This document shows, one piece after another, positions 17,063-25,121 of a DNA stretch of 64,000 nt. Each line of letters opens with the position of its first letter. Within the stretch, counting starts at the first letter, position 1. The notes under the pieces were generated by a model. That model did no database searches. It saw only the letters and a program-made list of their open reading frames with translations, and was not told the DNA's origin. Source of the DNA: Fibrobacter sp. UWR4 (GTDB taxonomy: Bacteria; Fibrobacterota; Fibrobacteria; Fibrobacterales; Fibrobacteraceae); NCBI RefSeq assembly GCF_003149045.1, contig NZ_QGDU01000010.1, positions 46,056 through 110,055 of the forward strand, in the 5' to 3' direction. Position numbers and translations under genes: made by a program.

Positions 17063-18130
17063 ATGGAAATCAAATGGAAAAATCCCGACGCAAAGTTTGA
17101 CCGTCTTGTTTTGGCTGGCGACATCGGCGGTACCAACACCAACCTGGGCATTGTTGGCTACAAGGATGGCAAGTTCACCCTGATTCTTGAAACCGTCTGC
17201 CCCTCCAAGGACATTGACGGTCTGGATGCTCCCATTCGCGAAACTTTGAAGATTGCTGCCGAATCTCGCGCAGACTTGAGGCCTTCCCACATTTGCATTA
17301 GCGCTGCTGGTCCCGTGGCAAACAACAAGTGCGTCATGACCAACCTGCCCTGGTCTGTGGATGGCGATGCTCTCACCGCAGCTACCGGCATTCCCACTCT
17401 CGTCATTAACGACTTCATGGCCATCAGCTACGGCATCCCCACTCTGGACGTTGACGATCCGGAACAGATCCACAAGCTGATCCACACCGACGGTTCCACT
17501 CCCGCTCCCCAGAAGGCAACCAAGGCTGTGATTGGCCCGGGTACTGGCATGGGCGTTGGCTTCTTGGCTTTTGACGGCGAAAAGTACATTCCCGCTTCCT
17601 CTGAAGGCGGCCACTCTACTTTCGCTCCTTTCGACAAGGACTCCCAGGAATTCCATGACTACATGGCAAAGAAGCTGGGCACCGTTCCCGGCGTAGAACC
17701 TCTCGTATCCGGCATGGGCCTGCGTAATATGTATGAATGGTGGAAGGAAACCCGCGGCGTTCCCAATAACGAATACTTCCAGAAGATCGAAGAAACCGAA
17801 CCTAACGATCGTCCCAAGTACATTTCCCGCGCAAGCGACAACGACCCGGTTGCAGCCGAAATGATGCGCCTCTTCGTGAAGATGCTGGCCCGCTTCGCTA
17901 GCGACGCCGCTACCTTGTTCCTGCCGCTGGGCGGTTTCTATCTGGCTGGCGGTACCGTGCAGAAGGACCTTCGCTGGTTGGAACGCGATAATTTGTTCAT
18001 GCAGTATTTCGAAAAGAACTACAACCCGAACATTCGCCCGCTCCTGAACAAGATTCCGGTGTACATCATCAAGGATTACAGCATCAGCTTGTACGGCGCT
18101 GCCAACGCAAGCCTGAATCTGCAGAAGTAA
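17063..18130 (+). CDS. glk: Glucokinase
   Basis: ATP-dependent glucokinase of the Glk family: glucose to glucose-6-phosphate, first step of glycolysis in the cytosol. N-terminal phosphate-binding loop LAGDIGGTNTNLGIV at residues about 13-27; sugar-binding and catalytic region LVINDFMAISYGI near 113-125; adenosine region AVIGPGTGMGVGF near 155-167; SSEGGHSTFAPFD near 179-191. Length 355 aa, slightly longer than typical Glk (about 320). GGAG precedes the ATG. Single-gene unit with a terminator behind it. In a cellulose degrader it would phosphorylate the glucose released from cellodextrins. Confidence 0.93.
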   Translation: MEIKWKNPDAKFDRLVLAGDIGGTNTNLGIVGYKDGKFTLILETVCPSKDIDGLDAPIRETLKIAAESRADLRPSHICISAAGPVANNKCVMTNLPWSVDGDALTAATGIPTLVINDFMAISYGIPTLDVDDPEQIHKLIHTDGSTPAPQKATKAVIGPGTGMGVGFLAFDGEKYIPASSEGGHSTFAPFDKDSQEFHDYMAKKLGTVPGVEPLVSGMGLRNMYEWWKETRGVPNNEYFQKIEETEPNDRPKYISRASDNDPVAAEMMRLFVKMLARFASDAATLFLPLGGFYLAGGTVQKDLRWLERDNLFMQYFEKNYNPNIRPLLNKIPVYIIKDYSISLYGAANASLNLQK

Positions 18131-18156
18131 GTAGGTCGCGTCGCGATAATAAAAGT

Positions 18157-18187
18157 CCCCGATTGGTGAAGAACCATCGGGGCGTTT
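18157..18187 (+). terminator. Terminator of glk
   Basis: CCCCGAT (18157-18163) pairs with ATCGGGG (18176-18182), followed by CGTTTTTG. Confidence 0.8.
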
Positions 18188-18345
18188 TTGTTTACTCGGG
18201 TATGGAATTAGATTTTTTGTTGATAGTTTGTGAAATCGCGCAAACTATGGTTTGCAAAACTGAATTCGGAAAATCATTCCCCTTGACACTCGAAAAACAA
18301 CATTTTAATTTGTGGATAATTCAAGATTCCTTCCACGGAGGTTTT

Positions 18346-18501
18346 ATGATTTATGATCCTATTGCTATATCCAAACGGAATTTAAAAAATCTTGTAAAAA
18401 CCAAGGAAGCTGCGTTAGGTCGTTTGATCGATGCAGGTATCTTGGACAAGGATGGAAATCTTGCTGAAATCTACAGAAGTTCGACAAAACGCGAAAAATA
18501 A
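18346..18501 (+). CDS. Small 51-aa protein, candidate antitoxin of the downstream ART-like protein
   Basis: A 51-residue protein starting at an ATG five bases after a GGAGGT site (18337-18341). A longer frame from 18163 is less likely, because it would begin inside the glk terminator. The sequence is basic and helical (KRNLKNLVKTKEAALGRLID), without cysteines or signal peptide. The downstream gene starts inside it and overlaps by about 50 bases in another frame, the layout expected of a toxin-antitoxin pair. I do not recognise the family; the antitoxin role is inferred from size and position. The region is distinctly AT-richer than glk. Confidence 0.6.
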   Translation: MIYDPIAISKRNLKNLVKTKEAALGRLIDAGILDKDGNLAEIYRSSTKREK

Positions 18502-19084
18502 TGCAGTCTATTTAAATCGCCCAAATTTGTATATAGGCTTTCATGGGTGCGATAAGTCGGTAGGTGAAAAACTATTGTTTTCACCAAATAAAATTCAAAT
18601 CAGTCAAAATAATTACGAGTGGCTTGGCCACGGATTTTATGTATGGGAAAACAATTCTGAACGGGCGTTGGATTGGGCCGAACATCATCCGAAAATAAAA
18701 AATCCTTTTGTAATTGGAGTTGTTTACACATTAGGCTCTTGCTTGGATTTGACTGATAAACATTATATTGACTTGCTAGCAAATGCGTACGAAGAATTTG
18801 TGTCTGATATGAAACTTGTTGGAAAAAGCCTTCCCAAAAATCAAGATGTAAGGAGCGACATTGTAAAGGATGAGTTGTTGAGGAAGCTGGATTGCGCTGT
18901 GATACAACATTTGCATAGTGTCAATAAATTAGATGATGTTTATGATTCCGTTCGGGGTGCTTTTTCAGAAGGCTTGCCTGCGTACGAAGGGGCGAAGATA
19001 TGCGCCAAGACTCATATACAAGTTTGTTTACGAAATATGGATTGCGTAAAAGGGTTCTTTCTTCCAAGACAACCTATGAGATAG
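18452..19084 (+). CDS. Putative ADP-ribosyltransferase-fold protein (possible toxin)
   Basis: About 210 residues from the ATG at 18452; another start at 18431 or a TTG near 18526 cannot be excluded. Two short motifs resemble the H...Y core of PARP or diphtheria-type ADP-ribosyltransferase folds: YIGFHGCD (His in strand 1) and WLGHGFYVWENNSERALDWA (Tyr, then a helix). The C-terminal part ends in KTHIQVCLRN...VKGFFLPR. No signal peptide. It overlaps the 51-aa gene and converges with a Fic-family gene. Modification of an intracellular target is inference; another ART-like enzyme such as a phosphotransferase remains possible. Confidence 0.6.
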   Translation: MEILLKSTEVRQNAKNNAVYLNRPNLYIGFHGCDKSVGEKLLFSPNKIQISQNNYEWLGHGFYVWENNSERALDWAEHHPKIKNPFVIGVVYTLGSCLDLTDKHYIDLLANAYEEFVSDMKLVGKSLPKNQDVRSDIVKDELLRKLDCAVIQHLHSVNKLDDVYDSVRGAFSEGLPAYEGAKICAKTHIQVCLRNMDCVKGFFLPRQPMR

Positions 19085-19102
19085 GTTCTGAACATCTTTC
19101 GG

Positions 19103-20155
19103 TTAAACCAAACTATACTTCTGGCTTCGTCCGCCCTTTGCTGCAGCCTTAAATACGCCCTTTGCAATCAAACCTTGAATCAGTCTTAATGCGGTATCGT
19201 GGCTTGCTTCGATAATGGCGGCCACATCCTTCGCGGAGAATTGTTCCGGCAGCTTGCCGTTCATGGTGGCGTCTACCAGCAATTGCTCGCGAATGTCCAA
19301 AGCCACCTGGCTGAATCGTTGCTTGAACTGAATTTGAGATGCTTTGGCGGAGAGGCTTTTCAGTGTGTTTTCCATGGCGACTTGCAACATCTGCAAAAAC
19401 CAGAGAATCCATTCCGTAATGTCGCCGCTGCTGCGTTGAGCTTTATTCAGAATGTTGAAATACTCGTCCCGATGTTTGAGAATTTCGCTGTTTACAGAAT
19501 ACAGGTACTTGCTGAAATCGCTGGATCGAACCAGCTGCATGCCAGAAATCATCCGGGCGATGCGACCGTTTGCTTCTTCAAAAGGACGTAACGTTAAGAA
19601 CCAGAATTGCGCGATGGCCGCTTTTACCATTCCGTCCAGCGGGGCGGTCTCGAACCAGCTTAAGAAATTCTCCACCAGCTTCGGGAGGCTCTCGTGATGC
19701 GGTCCGACGAAGTTCAGTTCCTGCGATAGGGACGAATTTTTTGAATCGTTTTTTTGTGTACTTGCGATTCTTTTCAATGCGTTGTCAATGGTTCGGAACC
19801 TAAAGGGATTTTTTTTGGAGAGGGCTCCATGCCATTTGAAAAGACGTTCGGTTGTGAGCGCTGTATTTGCATTCTGAATAGCGCCTAGGCTGTTGATGAT
19901 AAAGTTTCGAGAAGCCTTGGCTCGTTTCGCCACATCGACGCGGATGTCTTCCAGATTCAAGTCATGATTGTCAATTGAAAAACTGGCGGCAATTTCCTGC
20001 GTAATAATTTCTTCTTCCAGTTCACCGATTCCGCAAACTTCCGCAAGGCCAATCAATTTCCCTTGGGTGCGGCGAACCACGCCTAAAGCGTTCATGACCG
20101 CTTGAGAATCATAACGAAAGTGGGTCCAATCCGGATATTGATGAACGTACAGCAT
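19103..20155 (-). CDS. Fic-family protein with altered catalytic motif
   Basis: A 350-residue Fic protein with the DUF4172-like N-terminus (YPDWTHFRYDSQAV at residues 7-20). Active Fic enzymes carry HxFx(D/E)GNGRxxR; here residues 190-201 read RPFEEANGRIAR, so the catalytic His is Arg and the first Gly is Ala. The inhibitory helix motif (S/T)xxxE(G/N) also reads SFSIDN at 58-63, with Asp in place of Glu. A winged-helix-like region follows near 290-350. AMP transfer is therefore doubtful, and a regulatory or degenerate role is possible. ATG at 20155. It converges with the ART-like gene. Confidence 0.85.
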   Translation of the reverse strand: MLYVHQYPDWTHFRYDSQAVMNALGVVRRTQGKLIGLAEVCGIGELEEEIITQEIAASFSIDNHDLNLEDIRVDVAKRAKASRNFIINSLGAIQNANTALTTERLFKWHGALSKKNPFRFRTIDNALKRIASTQKNDSKNSSLSQELNFVGPHHESLPKLVENFLSWFETAPLDGMVKAAIAQFWFLTLRPFEEANGRIARMISGMQLVRSSDFSKYLYSVNSEILKHRDEYFNILNKAQRSSGDITEWILWFLQMLQVAMENTLKSLSAKASQIQFKQRFSQVALDIREQLLVDATMNGKLPEQFSAKDVAAIIEASHDTALRLIQGLIAKGVFKAAAKGGRSQKYSLV

Positions 20156-20211
20156 TGAAATTAAAGTTATAAAAAAACAGGGCGGCGCTTTTTTCTAAAT
20201 TTGGCCTTAAT

Positions 20212-21894
20212 ATGAAATTTGAAGAACTTCCTTTGGCAAATCCGCTTCAGCGTGCAGTTCGCACTGTTGGTTATGAACAGCCCACTCCCATCCAGGAACA
20301 GTCCATCCCCAGCTTGCTTGAGGGTAAGGACCTGCTGGGCATCGCCCAGACGGGAACGGGCAAGACCGCTGCCTTTGCGCTTCCTATTTTGCAGCGCCTG
20401 TTGGATTCCGGGAAGTTCCGCCAGCCCAAAACTTGCCGCGCCCTGATTTTGCTGCCTACTCGCGAGTTGGCTATCCAGGTGGAAGAATGCTTTAAGCAGT
20501 ACGCCCAGTACACCGCCATTTCTACCGCATGTATTTTTGGCGGCGTCAGCGATGTAAAGCAGAAGAATGTACTGATTCGCGGTGTGGACGTTCTGGTGGC
20601 AACACCGGGCCGTTTGCTAGATTTGGTTGGCCAGAAGGCCGTGACCATGAAGAATGTGGAATTCTTCGTGCTGGATGAAGCCGACCGTATGCTGGACATG
20701 GGCTTCATTCACGATATCCGCAAGGTGGTGGGCATGCTTCCGGGCAAGCGTCAGAACTTGTTCTTCAGCGCCACCATGCCCAAGGAAATTTCTGACCTGG
20801 CTGCAACCATTTTAAGTGCAAATCCTGTCCGTGTGGAAGTAGCTCCCCAGAGCACACCCATTGAACGCATCCGTCAGGAACTGTACCGCATCGACAAGCG
20901 TCGCAAGGGCGCCCTCCTGAAGGAACTGCTTTCTTCTCACGAAGAAATGAAGAAGGTGCTGGTTTTCTGTCGCACCAAGCATGGCGCCGACAAAATCGTT
21001 CGCGTTCTTGAAAAGGCGGGCATTAAGTGTGCCGCTATTCACGGCAACAAGAGCCAGAACCGCCGTCAGGAAGCTCTCGGCAATTTCAAGACGGAACAGA
21101 TTCGCGTGTTGGTGGCAACAGACATTGCCGCCCGCGGTATTGACGTGGATGACGTGACTCACGTATTCAACTACGACCTTCCCAATGAACCGGAAACTTT
21201 CGTGCATCGCATTGGACGTACCGCCCGCGCAGGGAAGGAAGGCGTTGCCATTTCCTTCTGCTCGCCGGATGAAGAACAGGATTTGCGCGGTATCGAGAAG
21301 CTCACCCGCGTGAAGATTCCTGAAGGGGACAAGTCTATTTACGAACGCCTGCCGGAACAGCAGAAGGAAACTCCTGAAAGCGAGCTGCGCAATGCCCGCG
21401 GTAGAATACCTCGTGGTCAGAAAGGTGACCGTCGTAATGACCCTCGTCATTCTGGAGGGAGCGAAGCGACCGATAGAATCCAGGGACAACAGACCGCAAA
21501 GTTCGACTGGCGTAAGCACCAGGCCGACAAGCGAAACGCCCGCGCCGCAGAACAAGCCCGCGAGAACCAACGTCATTCTGACGCAGGTCAGAATCCGCAG
21601 CAGTTGTCCCGTGAAGAACGTCGTGGCAATCGCGCAGAAAAGTTCGGCCGTCGTCCCGACCGCCGTAACGATAATCGCCCGAATGGTCAACAGGGTGGTC
21701 GCCCGAACCGTCACCCTGAGGGATCTCAGGGTCAGCAGTTTAATCAGAATGCTGCCGCAGACGGCGACAATCTGAATCGCCGCACCATCGGCCGTAACCG
21801 TCCCGGCTCCCGCGCACGCAAACGCATGCGTGAGGCTGCCGCCGCCAGCGCCGCTGCCTCTGCCGCCGCCCAGGCCGCCCGCGGCGGGAAGTAA
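20212..21894 (+). CDS. rhlE: DEAD-box RNA helicase RhlE with palindrome-loaded C-terminal tail
   Basis: ATP-dependent RNA helicase acting in ribosome assembly or RNA turnover. Motifs in order: Q motif YEQPTPIQEQ, Walker A AQTGTGKT near residue 45, PTRELAIQ, TPGRLLDL, DEAD near 155, SATMP, then ATDIAARGIDVDDVTHV and HRIGRTARAGKEG. The core ends near residue 385. A basic, Asn/Gln/Arg-rich disordered tail of about 175 residues follows. Three palindromic elements lie in frame in it, encoding RHSGGSEATDRIQ (412-424), RHSDAGQNP (from 454) and RHPEGSQGQ (from 500). It ends in an Ala-rich stretch. Confidence 0.93.
   Translation: MKFEELPLANPLQRAVRTVGYEQPTPIQEQSIPSLLEGKDLLGIAQTGTGKTAAFALPILQRLLDSGKFRQPKTCRALILLPTRELAIQVEECFKQYAQYTAISTACIFGGVSDVKQKNVLIRGVDVLVATPGRLLDLVGQKAVTMKNVEFFVLDEADRMLDMGFIHDIRKVVGMLPGKRQNLFFSATMPKEISDLAATILSANPVRVEVAPQSTPIERIRQELYRIDKRRKGALLKELLSSHEEMKKVLVFCRTKHGADKIVRVLEKAGIKCAAIHGNKSQNRRQEALGNFKTEQIRVLVATDIAARGIDVDDVTHVFNYDLPNEPETFVHRIGRTARAGKEGVAISFCSPDEEQDLRGIEKLTRVKIPEGDKSIYERLPEQQKETPESELRNARGRIPRGQKGDRRNDPRHSGGSEATDRIQGQQTAKFDWRKHQADKRNARAAEQARENQRHSDAGQNPQQLSREERRGNRAEKFGRRPDRRNDNRPNGQQGGRPNRHPEGSQGQQFNQNAAADGDNLNRRTIGRNRPGSRARKRMREAAAASAAASAAAQAARGGK
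21447..21484. repeat. Dispersed palindromic element inside rhlE (copy 1)
   Basis: Carries the pattern TCATTCTGG ... GAGCGAAGCGAC ... AGAATCCAG; outer arms ATTCT (21449-21453) and AGAAT (21475-21479). The same pattern recurs, more or less degenerate, in intergenic DNA of this window. Confidence 0.7.
21572..21596. repeat. Dispersed palindromic element inside rhlE (copy 2)
   Basis: Perfect 8-bp arms ATTCTGAC (21575-21582) and GTCAGAAT (21587-21594) with a 4-base loop, again beginning CGTCATTCTG. Confidence 0.75.
21711..21734. repeat. Dispersed palindromic element inside rhlE (copy 3)
   Basis: Perfect 8-bp arms ACCCTGAG (21713-21720) and CTCAGGGT (21725-21732) with a 4-base loop, beginning CGTCACCCTG. 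Confidence 0.75.
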
Positions 21895-21897
21895 CTT

Positions 21898-23025
21898 TTA
21901 ATTAAGTCGTTCAAGCCATCGACTCAAAAAGACGTTGTAAACGCTGTAGTGTTTGCCGTCAAGAGTCGTGGTTTCTAGAAGAAGTTCCTTGTCCAAAAGA
22001 GCTTGCAAAATTCGTCGAGAATTTGCGGGTTGACCGATATTATACTTTACGAGAAATTCTGCAGCTGTGGGCTTGGATACGGATTCTTCCTTTGCGACTG
22101 CGGTCAAAAAATTCCATTGGGCGGGCGTGACTAGGCTTCGTCTATCCATAAAGTCGGCCGCGCCTTCTCGTAAAATTTTTAAGGCACCTTCGTAAACTTC
22201 TTCAATACCTATTTTGCGAAAGTTCATACTGAACAGAACATTGCAAAGCACTTGGGTGTAGTGGGTATGAACACGGGTCCAGTCTAGGATAAACTCAAGT
22301 GCTTCGTCAGTAAGAATGCGTTTGTCTTTTCCAAAAAGTTTTCTAATGAACTCTCCGTAAATACCGCGGTCAATTTTTTCAAGATGGATGCATCGCGTGC
22401 TTTCGTAAAAAGGCGATTTTTCGTAAGTGAACATTTCACTCATGATATGCTTCTGGCTTCCTGAGAATATGAATCTAATGTTCGGAAGCATTTGGATATG
22501 ACTCCGGAGTATGGCTTCCATATTTGACTCAGGAAAATTGCGGATTTGTTGAAATTCGTCTATTGCGATAACAATTGGCTTTTTGAGTGAACTGAGATAA
22601 TCAAATATGGACTTGAGGGTTTCCTGCTTTTCAGTCTGAGCCAGATAGGTGATGGAAATTTCAGGCGCCCCACTTAGTGCGTCAAATCTCATTATGGGAC
22701 GAACACCCTTGATGGCATTGATGAATTTTTGGGTGAAACTTTCCTTTGGCGTAGAATTTATGATGGCGGTGGATAGCTTGGCAATAAAATCGTCAAGGTT
22801 GTTGCATGAATAAATGTCCACGTAAAAAGAAATAATTCTGGGATGGGATTGATTCAATTCATCCAAAACTCTATAGATTAGTCCTGTTTTTCCGTACCTG
22901 CGAGGCGAAATCAATGTGACATTGGACCCATTGAGCAGATAGTCGACAATGGTTCTGCATTCCTGTTCTCGATCACAGAACAGATCCTTTCCGCCATAAG
23001 GCTTGAGTATGAATGGATTATCCAT
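21898..23025 (-). CDS. AAA/STAND-type ATPase with C-terminal winged helix
   Basis: A 375-residue ATPase of the archaeal-ATPase-like group (PF01637-type). Start pattern NPFILKPYGG and a conserved REQE-like segment precede Walker A SPRRYGKTGL at residues 40-49; Walker B is IVIAIDEFQQ near 150, with a sensor-like FIFSGSQKH near 183. The C-terminal third looks like a winged helix (TPAQWNFLTAVAKEESVSKPTAAEFL). Biological role unknown; relatives are common in accessory DNA. ATG at 23025 is chosen over a TTG at 23037. The promoter is palindromic, suggesting autoregulation. Confidence 0.8.
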   Translation of the reverse strand: MDNPFILKPYGGKDLFCDREQECRTIVDYLLNGSNVTLISPRRYGKTGLIYRVLDELNQSHPRIISFYVDIYSCNNLDDFIAKLSTAIINSTPKESFTQKFINAIKGVRPIMRFDALSGAPEISITYLAQTEKQETLKSIFDYLSSLKKPIVIAIDEFQQIRNFPESNMEAILRSHIQMLPNIRFIFSGSQKHIMSEMFTYEKSPFYESTRCIHLEKIDRGIYGEFIRKLFGKDKRILTDEALEFILDWTRVHTHYTQVLCNVLFSMNFRKIGIEEVYEGALKILREGAADFMDRRSLVTPAQWNFLTAVAKEESVSKPTAAEFLVKYNIGQPANSRRILQALLDKELLLETTTLDGKHYSVYNVFLSRWLERLN

Positions 23026-23049
23026 AAAATCTCTCAAATTATACAGAAT

Positions 23050-23086
23050 AGACTATCTATTTTGTATAGTCTAATATAGATAGTCT
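23050..23086. promoter_or_regulatory. Inverted-repeat operator upstream of the ATPase gene
   Basis: Perfect 11-bp arms AGACTATCTAT (23050-23060) and ATAGATAGTCT (23076-23086), spacer 15. TTTGTATAGTC also occurs twice, at 23061-23071 and 23089-23099. The right arm overlaps the -10 region and part of the spacer of the promoter at 23073-23101, as expected for a repressor site. Confidence 0.7.
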
Positions 23087-23101
23087 TATTTGTATAGTCA
23101 A
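23073..23101 (-). promoter_or_regulatory. Promoter of the ATPase gene
   Basis: Minus-strand TTGACT (23101-23096), 17-base spacer, TATATT (23078-23073), about 50 bases before the ATG at 23025. Confidence 0.75.
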
Positions 23102-23175
23102 GAGTTTTGTTACGAAGTTATTTTTTTAGTTCAAATTCAAAATTGGCAGTCAAATCTTCAAAATTTCTCATTGTT

Positions 23176-23580
23176 TTACTCGCCATTGAGTCCTTCGGAA
23201 AATTCAATAGCTTCTGGCGAGTTGTCTTTGAATTTCGTGTCAACTATGGAACCGTCCTTTGAAAGGAATGTTCCACATTTTTCGCCGATAAAAACAGAGC
23301 CATAGTATAAGGAAATTGTCAATGCTGGAAATTTTTTTGCCAGCTCTGTCCAAAATTCAGTATTTACCTCATACAGCCAGAATTCGTCTGTAGTATCAAA
23401 TTCTAATAGGTCATCATGTTCTTCTAATTCCGGTTCGCCAAGGCTGATTGGCGGGTATGCAGGGGATTTTTTCTGCAGTGTCTCAAAGTGCTCCGTGATG
23501 GCACTTATTGCGGAGTCAAGTTCTGTGCGATTTTCCTTTTTTGTGGAAACGAAAAATTTTCCATGAATAAGTGGTTGCAT
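23176..23580 (-). CDS. Hypothetical acidic protein
   Basis: A 134-residue soluble protein I do not recognise. It is acidic, with a FISLGEPELEEHDDL-like loop in the middle and aromatic residues (FWLYEVNTEFW) around 69-79. It starts three bases after the stop of the FISUMP gene, so the two are one transcript and probably act together. No signal peptide. It could be an immunity or partner protein of the FISUMP protein, but nothing in the sequence proves that. Confidence 0.6.
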   Translation of the reverse strand: MQPLIHGKFFVSTKKENRTELDSAISAITEHFETLQKKSPAYPPISLGEPELEEHDDLLEFDTTDEFWLYEVNTEFWTELAKKFPALTISLYYGSVFIGEKCGTFLSKDGSIVDTKFKDNSPEAIEFSEGLNGE

Positions 23581-23583
23581 GAT

Positions 23584-24384
23584 TTAGTCCTTCACAAGCC
23601 TGACGGAAAGCTTGTAGTTGTCGGAAATAGCTGCGATTTCGCCTGGCAGGTTTTCGCTGAAATCCGTGATGCTCAGGGAATATGGATTGTCGCCATTCTT
23701 TTGCCCGAGCCAGAATGCAGCAGTATTCCCTGTATGCACCAAATCGTTCTCGTAATCTGTATAACCCTTCGGGAGCGCGTTAAAGCCAAGTGAGTCAATG
23801 CCGTTGTTGTAATCCCAGCCGTCTGTAGATTTCAGGCACTTTGGCGCTTCTTCGCCGATATATAAGTCACAAAAATTTTGCAAGTCGGTCACATCTTCTT
23901 TCGTTGGCAAATGCCAGCCAGGCAGGCAAACTTCGCGTGCGGTGTCAAAGGAATAAAAAACGTCATCTGATTTAAACATCAGATTCTCTGCAAGCCAAAT
24001 CTTCCCGGAACCGGCATTTGCACAAACTTCGTTTTTTACAATGGTACAGGCAGAAAGCTGAACGGTCTTATAGGCTCTTCCGTCGCGTGGATCCGTTACG
24101 GAGCCGTCAATGCCAAACTTCACCTTGTATTCATTTCCCTTAAATGAGGGATGGTATTTGAACCACCGGGAATCGGTGAGCAAGGCCTTTTGCCACTGAA
24201 TCATAAAACGGACCATCGGTCCGTCCATGGCATCGGTCGGAACGCAAGCCATCAACTTGTGCAAAAGCGGCGGGTTGTCTTCAAAGATCATCTGGATTTC
24301 AAATTCAGACAATCGTGCGTGCCACTCGTCTTTCAGGCGAGTAATCAGCTTTGACGGATAACCGTAATCGGAAAGTTCATCCAT
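23584..24384 (-). CDS. FISUMP-domain protein without signal peptide
   Basis: Residues about 98-266 form a Fibrobacter succinogenes major paralogous domain (TIGR02145): DPRDGRAYKTVQL, IWLAENLMF, CLPGWHLPTKEDV and a C-terminal SVRLVKD. Unlike the other FISUMP proteins here it has no export signal; the first 97 residues form a helical N-terminal region of unknown type (WHARLSEFEIQMIFEDNPP). This suggests a cytosolic or contact-delivered protein, or a wrongly lost leader. It is in an operon with the 134-aa gene. The domain has no assigned biochemical activity. Confidence 0.8.
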   Translation of the reverse strand: MDELSDYGYPSKLITRLKDEWHARLSEFEIQMIFEDNPPLLHKLMACVPTDAMDGPMVRFMIQWQKALLTDSRWFKYHPSFKGNEYKVKFGIDGSVTDPRDGRAYKTVQLSACTIVKNEVCANAGSGKIWLAENLMFKSDDVFYSFDTAREVCLPGWHLPTKEDVTDLQNFCDLYIGEEAPKCLKSTDGWDYNNGIDSLGFNALPKGYTDYENDLVHTGNTAAFWLGQKNGDNPYSLSITDFSENLPGEIAAISDNYKLSVRLVKD

Positions 24385-24671
24385 TGGGCTTTTATAATCC
24401 TCAATTGGGATGCTGTGAGTAAAGATTGTCGTCTATACATATGCGTATCGCAAATATAATGTCGAGAAAGTGTAATTACAATTTTTTTTTACTTCCATTG
24501 TTTTTGAATGAAAATGAATTTTATGCTTGTTTATACGTGTTTGACAATTCAAAAGGTCCTGAATAGAAAGAATGAACGCCGAAAAAACAATACATTTTGT
24601 ATTGTAAAAACGATTAAATTATTCTGCTTTGAAAAAAACATGATTTTTTTTAGAAAAAGAATTGTGTTGTA
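24385..24671. other. AT-rich divergent intergenic region
   Basis: Separates the FISUMP gene (minus) from the small-protein cassette (plus). It is very AT-rich and has no convincing gene. A hairpin with arms ACAATAC (24587-24593) and GTATTGT (24599-24605) could be an operator or terminator. Confidence 0.5.
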
Positions 24672-24701
24672 TTGACTTTTTGTATTTTTTTTTGTTATAT
24701 T
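24672..24701 (+). promoter_or_regulatory. Promoter of the small-protein cassette
   Basis: TTGACT (24672-24677), T-rich spacer of 18, TATATT (24696-24701). It leaves a leader of roughly 105 bases before the GTG at 24815. Confidence 0.7.
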
Positions 24702-24814
24702 CTTTTTGTCATACTTTTGGGGTTTGCTTTGGGACAAAAGTCAAAAAAAGATGAAATACAATATCCTTTTAAGATGTCGAACATTTGGTTTATTCGTGCT
24801 AAGGAGATGGATGC

Positions 24815-25084
24815 GTGTCTAAAGTAAAATTAAAATGCGATAAATGCGGTCGCGCCTTTGATGTTGATGTGCAATATACTCTTGATGATTCCAACGAAAG
24901 GAGCATGGGGGAAGAAAAAATTCGAAAGGCTGACATTGATGTAAAGTGTCCGTCTTGTGGTAATTTGATTTCCGGCTGCATTAAGTATTGGGAATATCCG
25001 CCTGGAATGATTGATTATAAAGATGACTCTCATTTAGAGGGTGGTAATGTTGAGGATTATGGTGTTGGCCATGGTTTGAATTAA
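24815..25084 (+). CDS. Small zinc-ribbon-like protein
   Basis: An 89-residue protein starting at GTG with AAGGAG eight bases upstream. Two CxxC knuckles, CDKC (8-11) and CPSC (45-48), form a likely zinc ribbon; between them is an acidic stretch, and the tail is Gly/Asp-rich. No signal peptide, so cytosolic. First gene of a three-gene small-protein cassette sharing one promoter. Function unknown: a nucleic-acid- or protein-binding adaptor is plausible from the fold only. Confidence 0.75.
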   Translation: MSKVKLKCDKCGRAFDVDVQYTLDDSNERSMGEEKIRKADIDVKCPSCGNLISGCIKYWEYPPGMIDYKDDSHLEGGNVEDYGVGHGLN

Positions 25085-25121
25085 CAGGAAAACTGAACAA
25101 TAAACAACAAGGAGATGGAAT

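Noticed and set aside
18163..18345. Longer start for the 51-aa protein
   Set aside because: It begins inside the glk terminator hairpin and has no ribosome site; the ATG at 18346 has GGAGGT.
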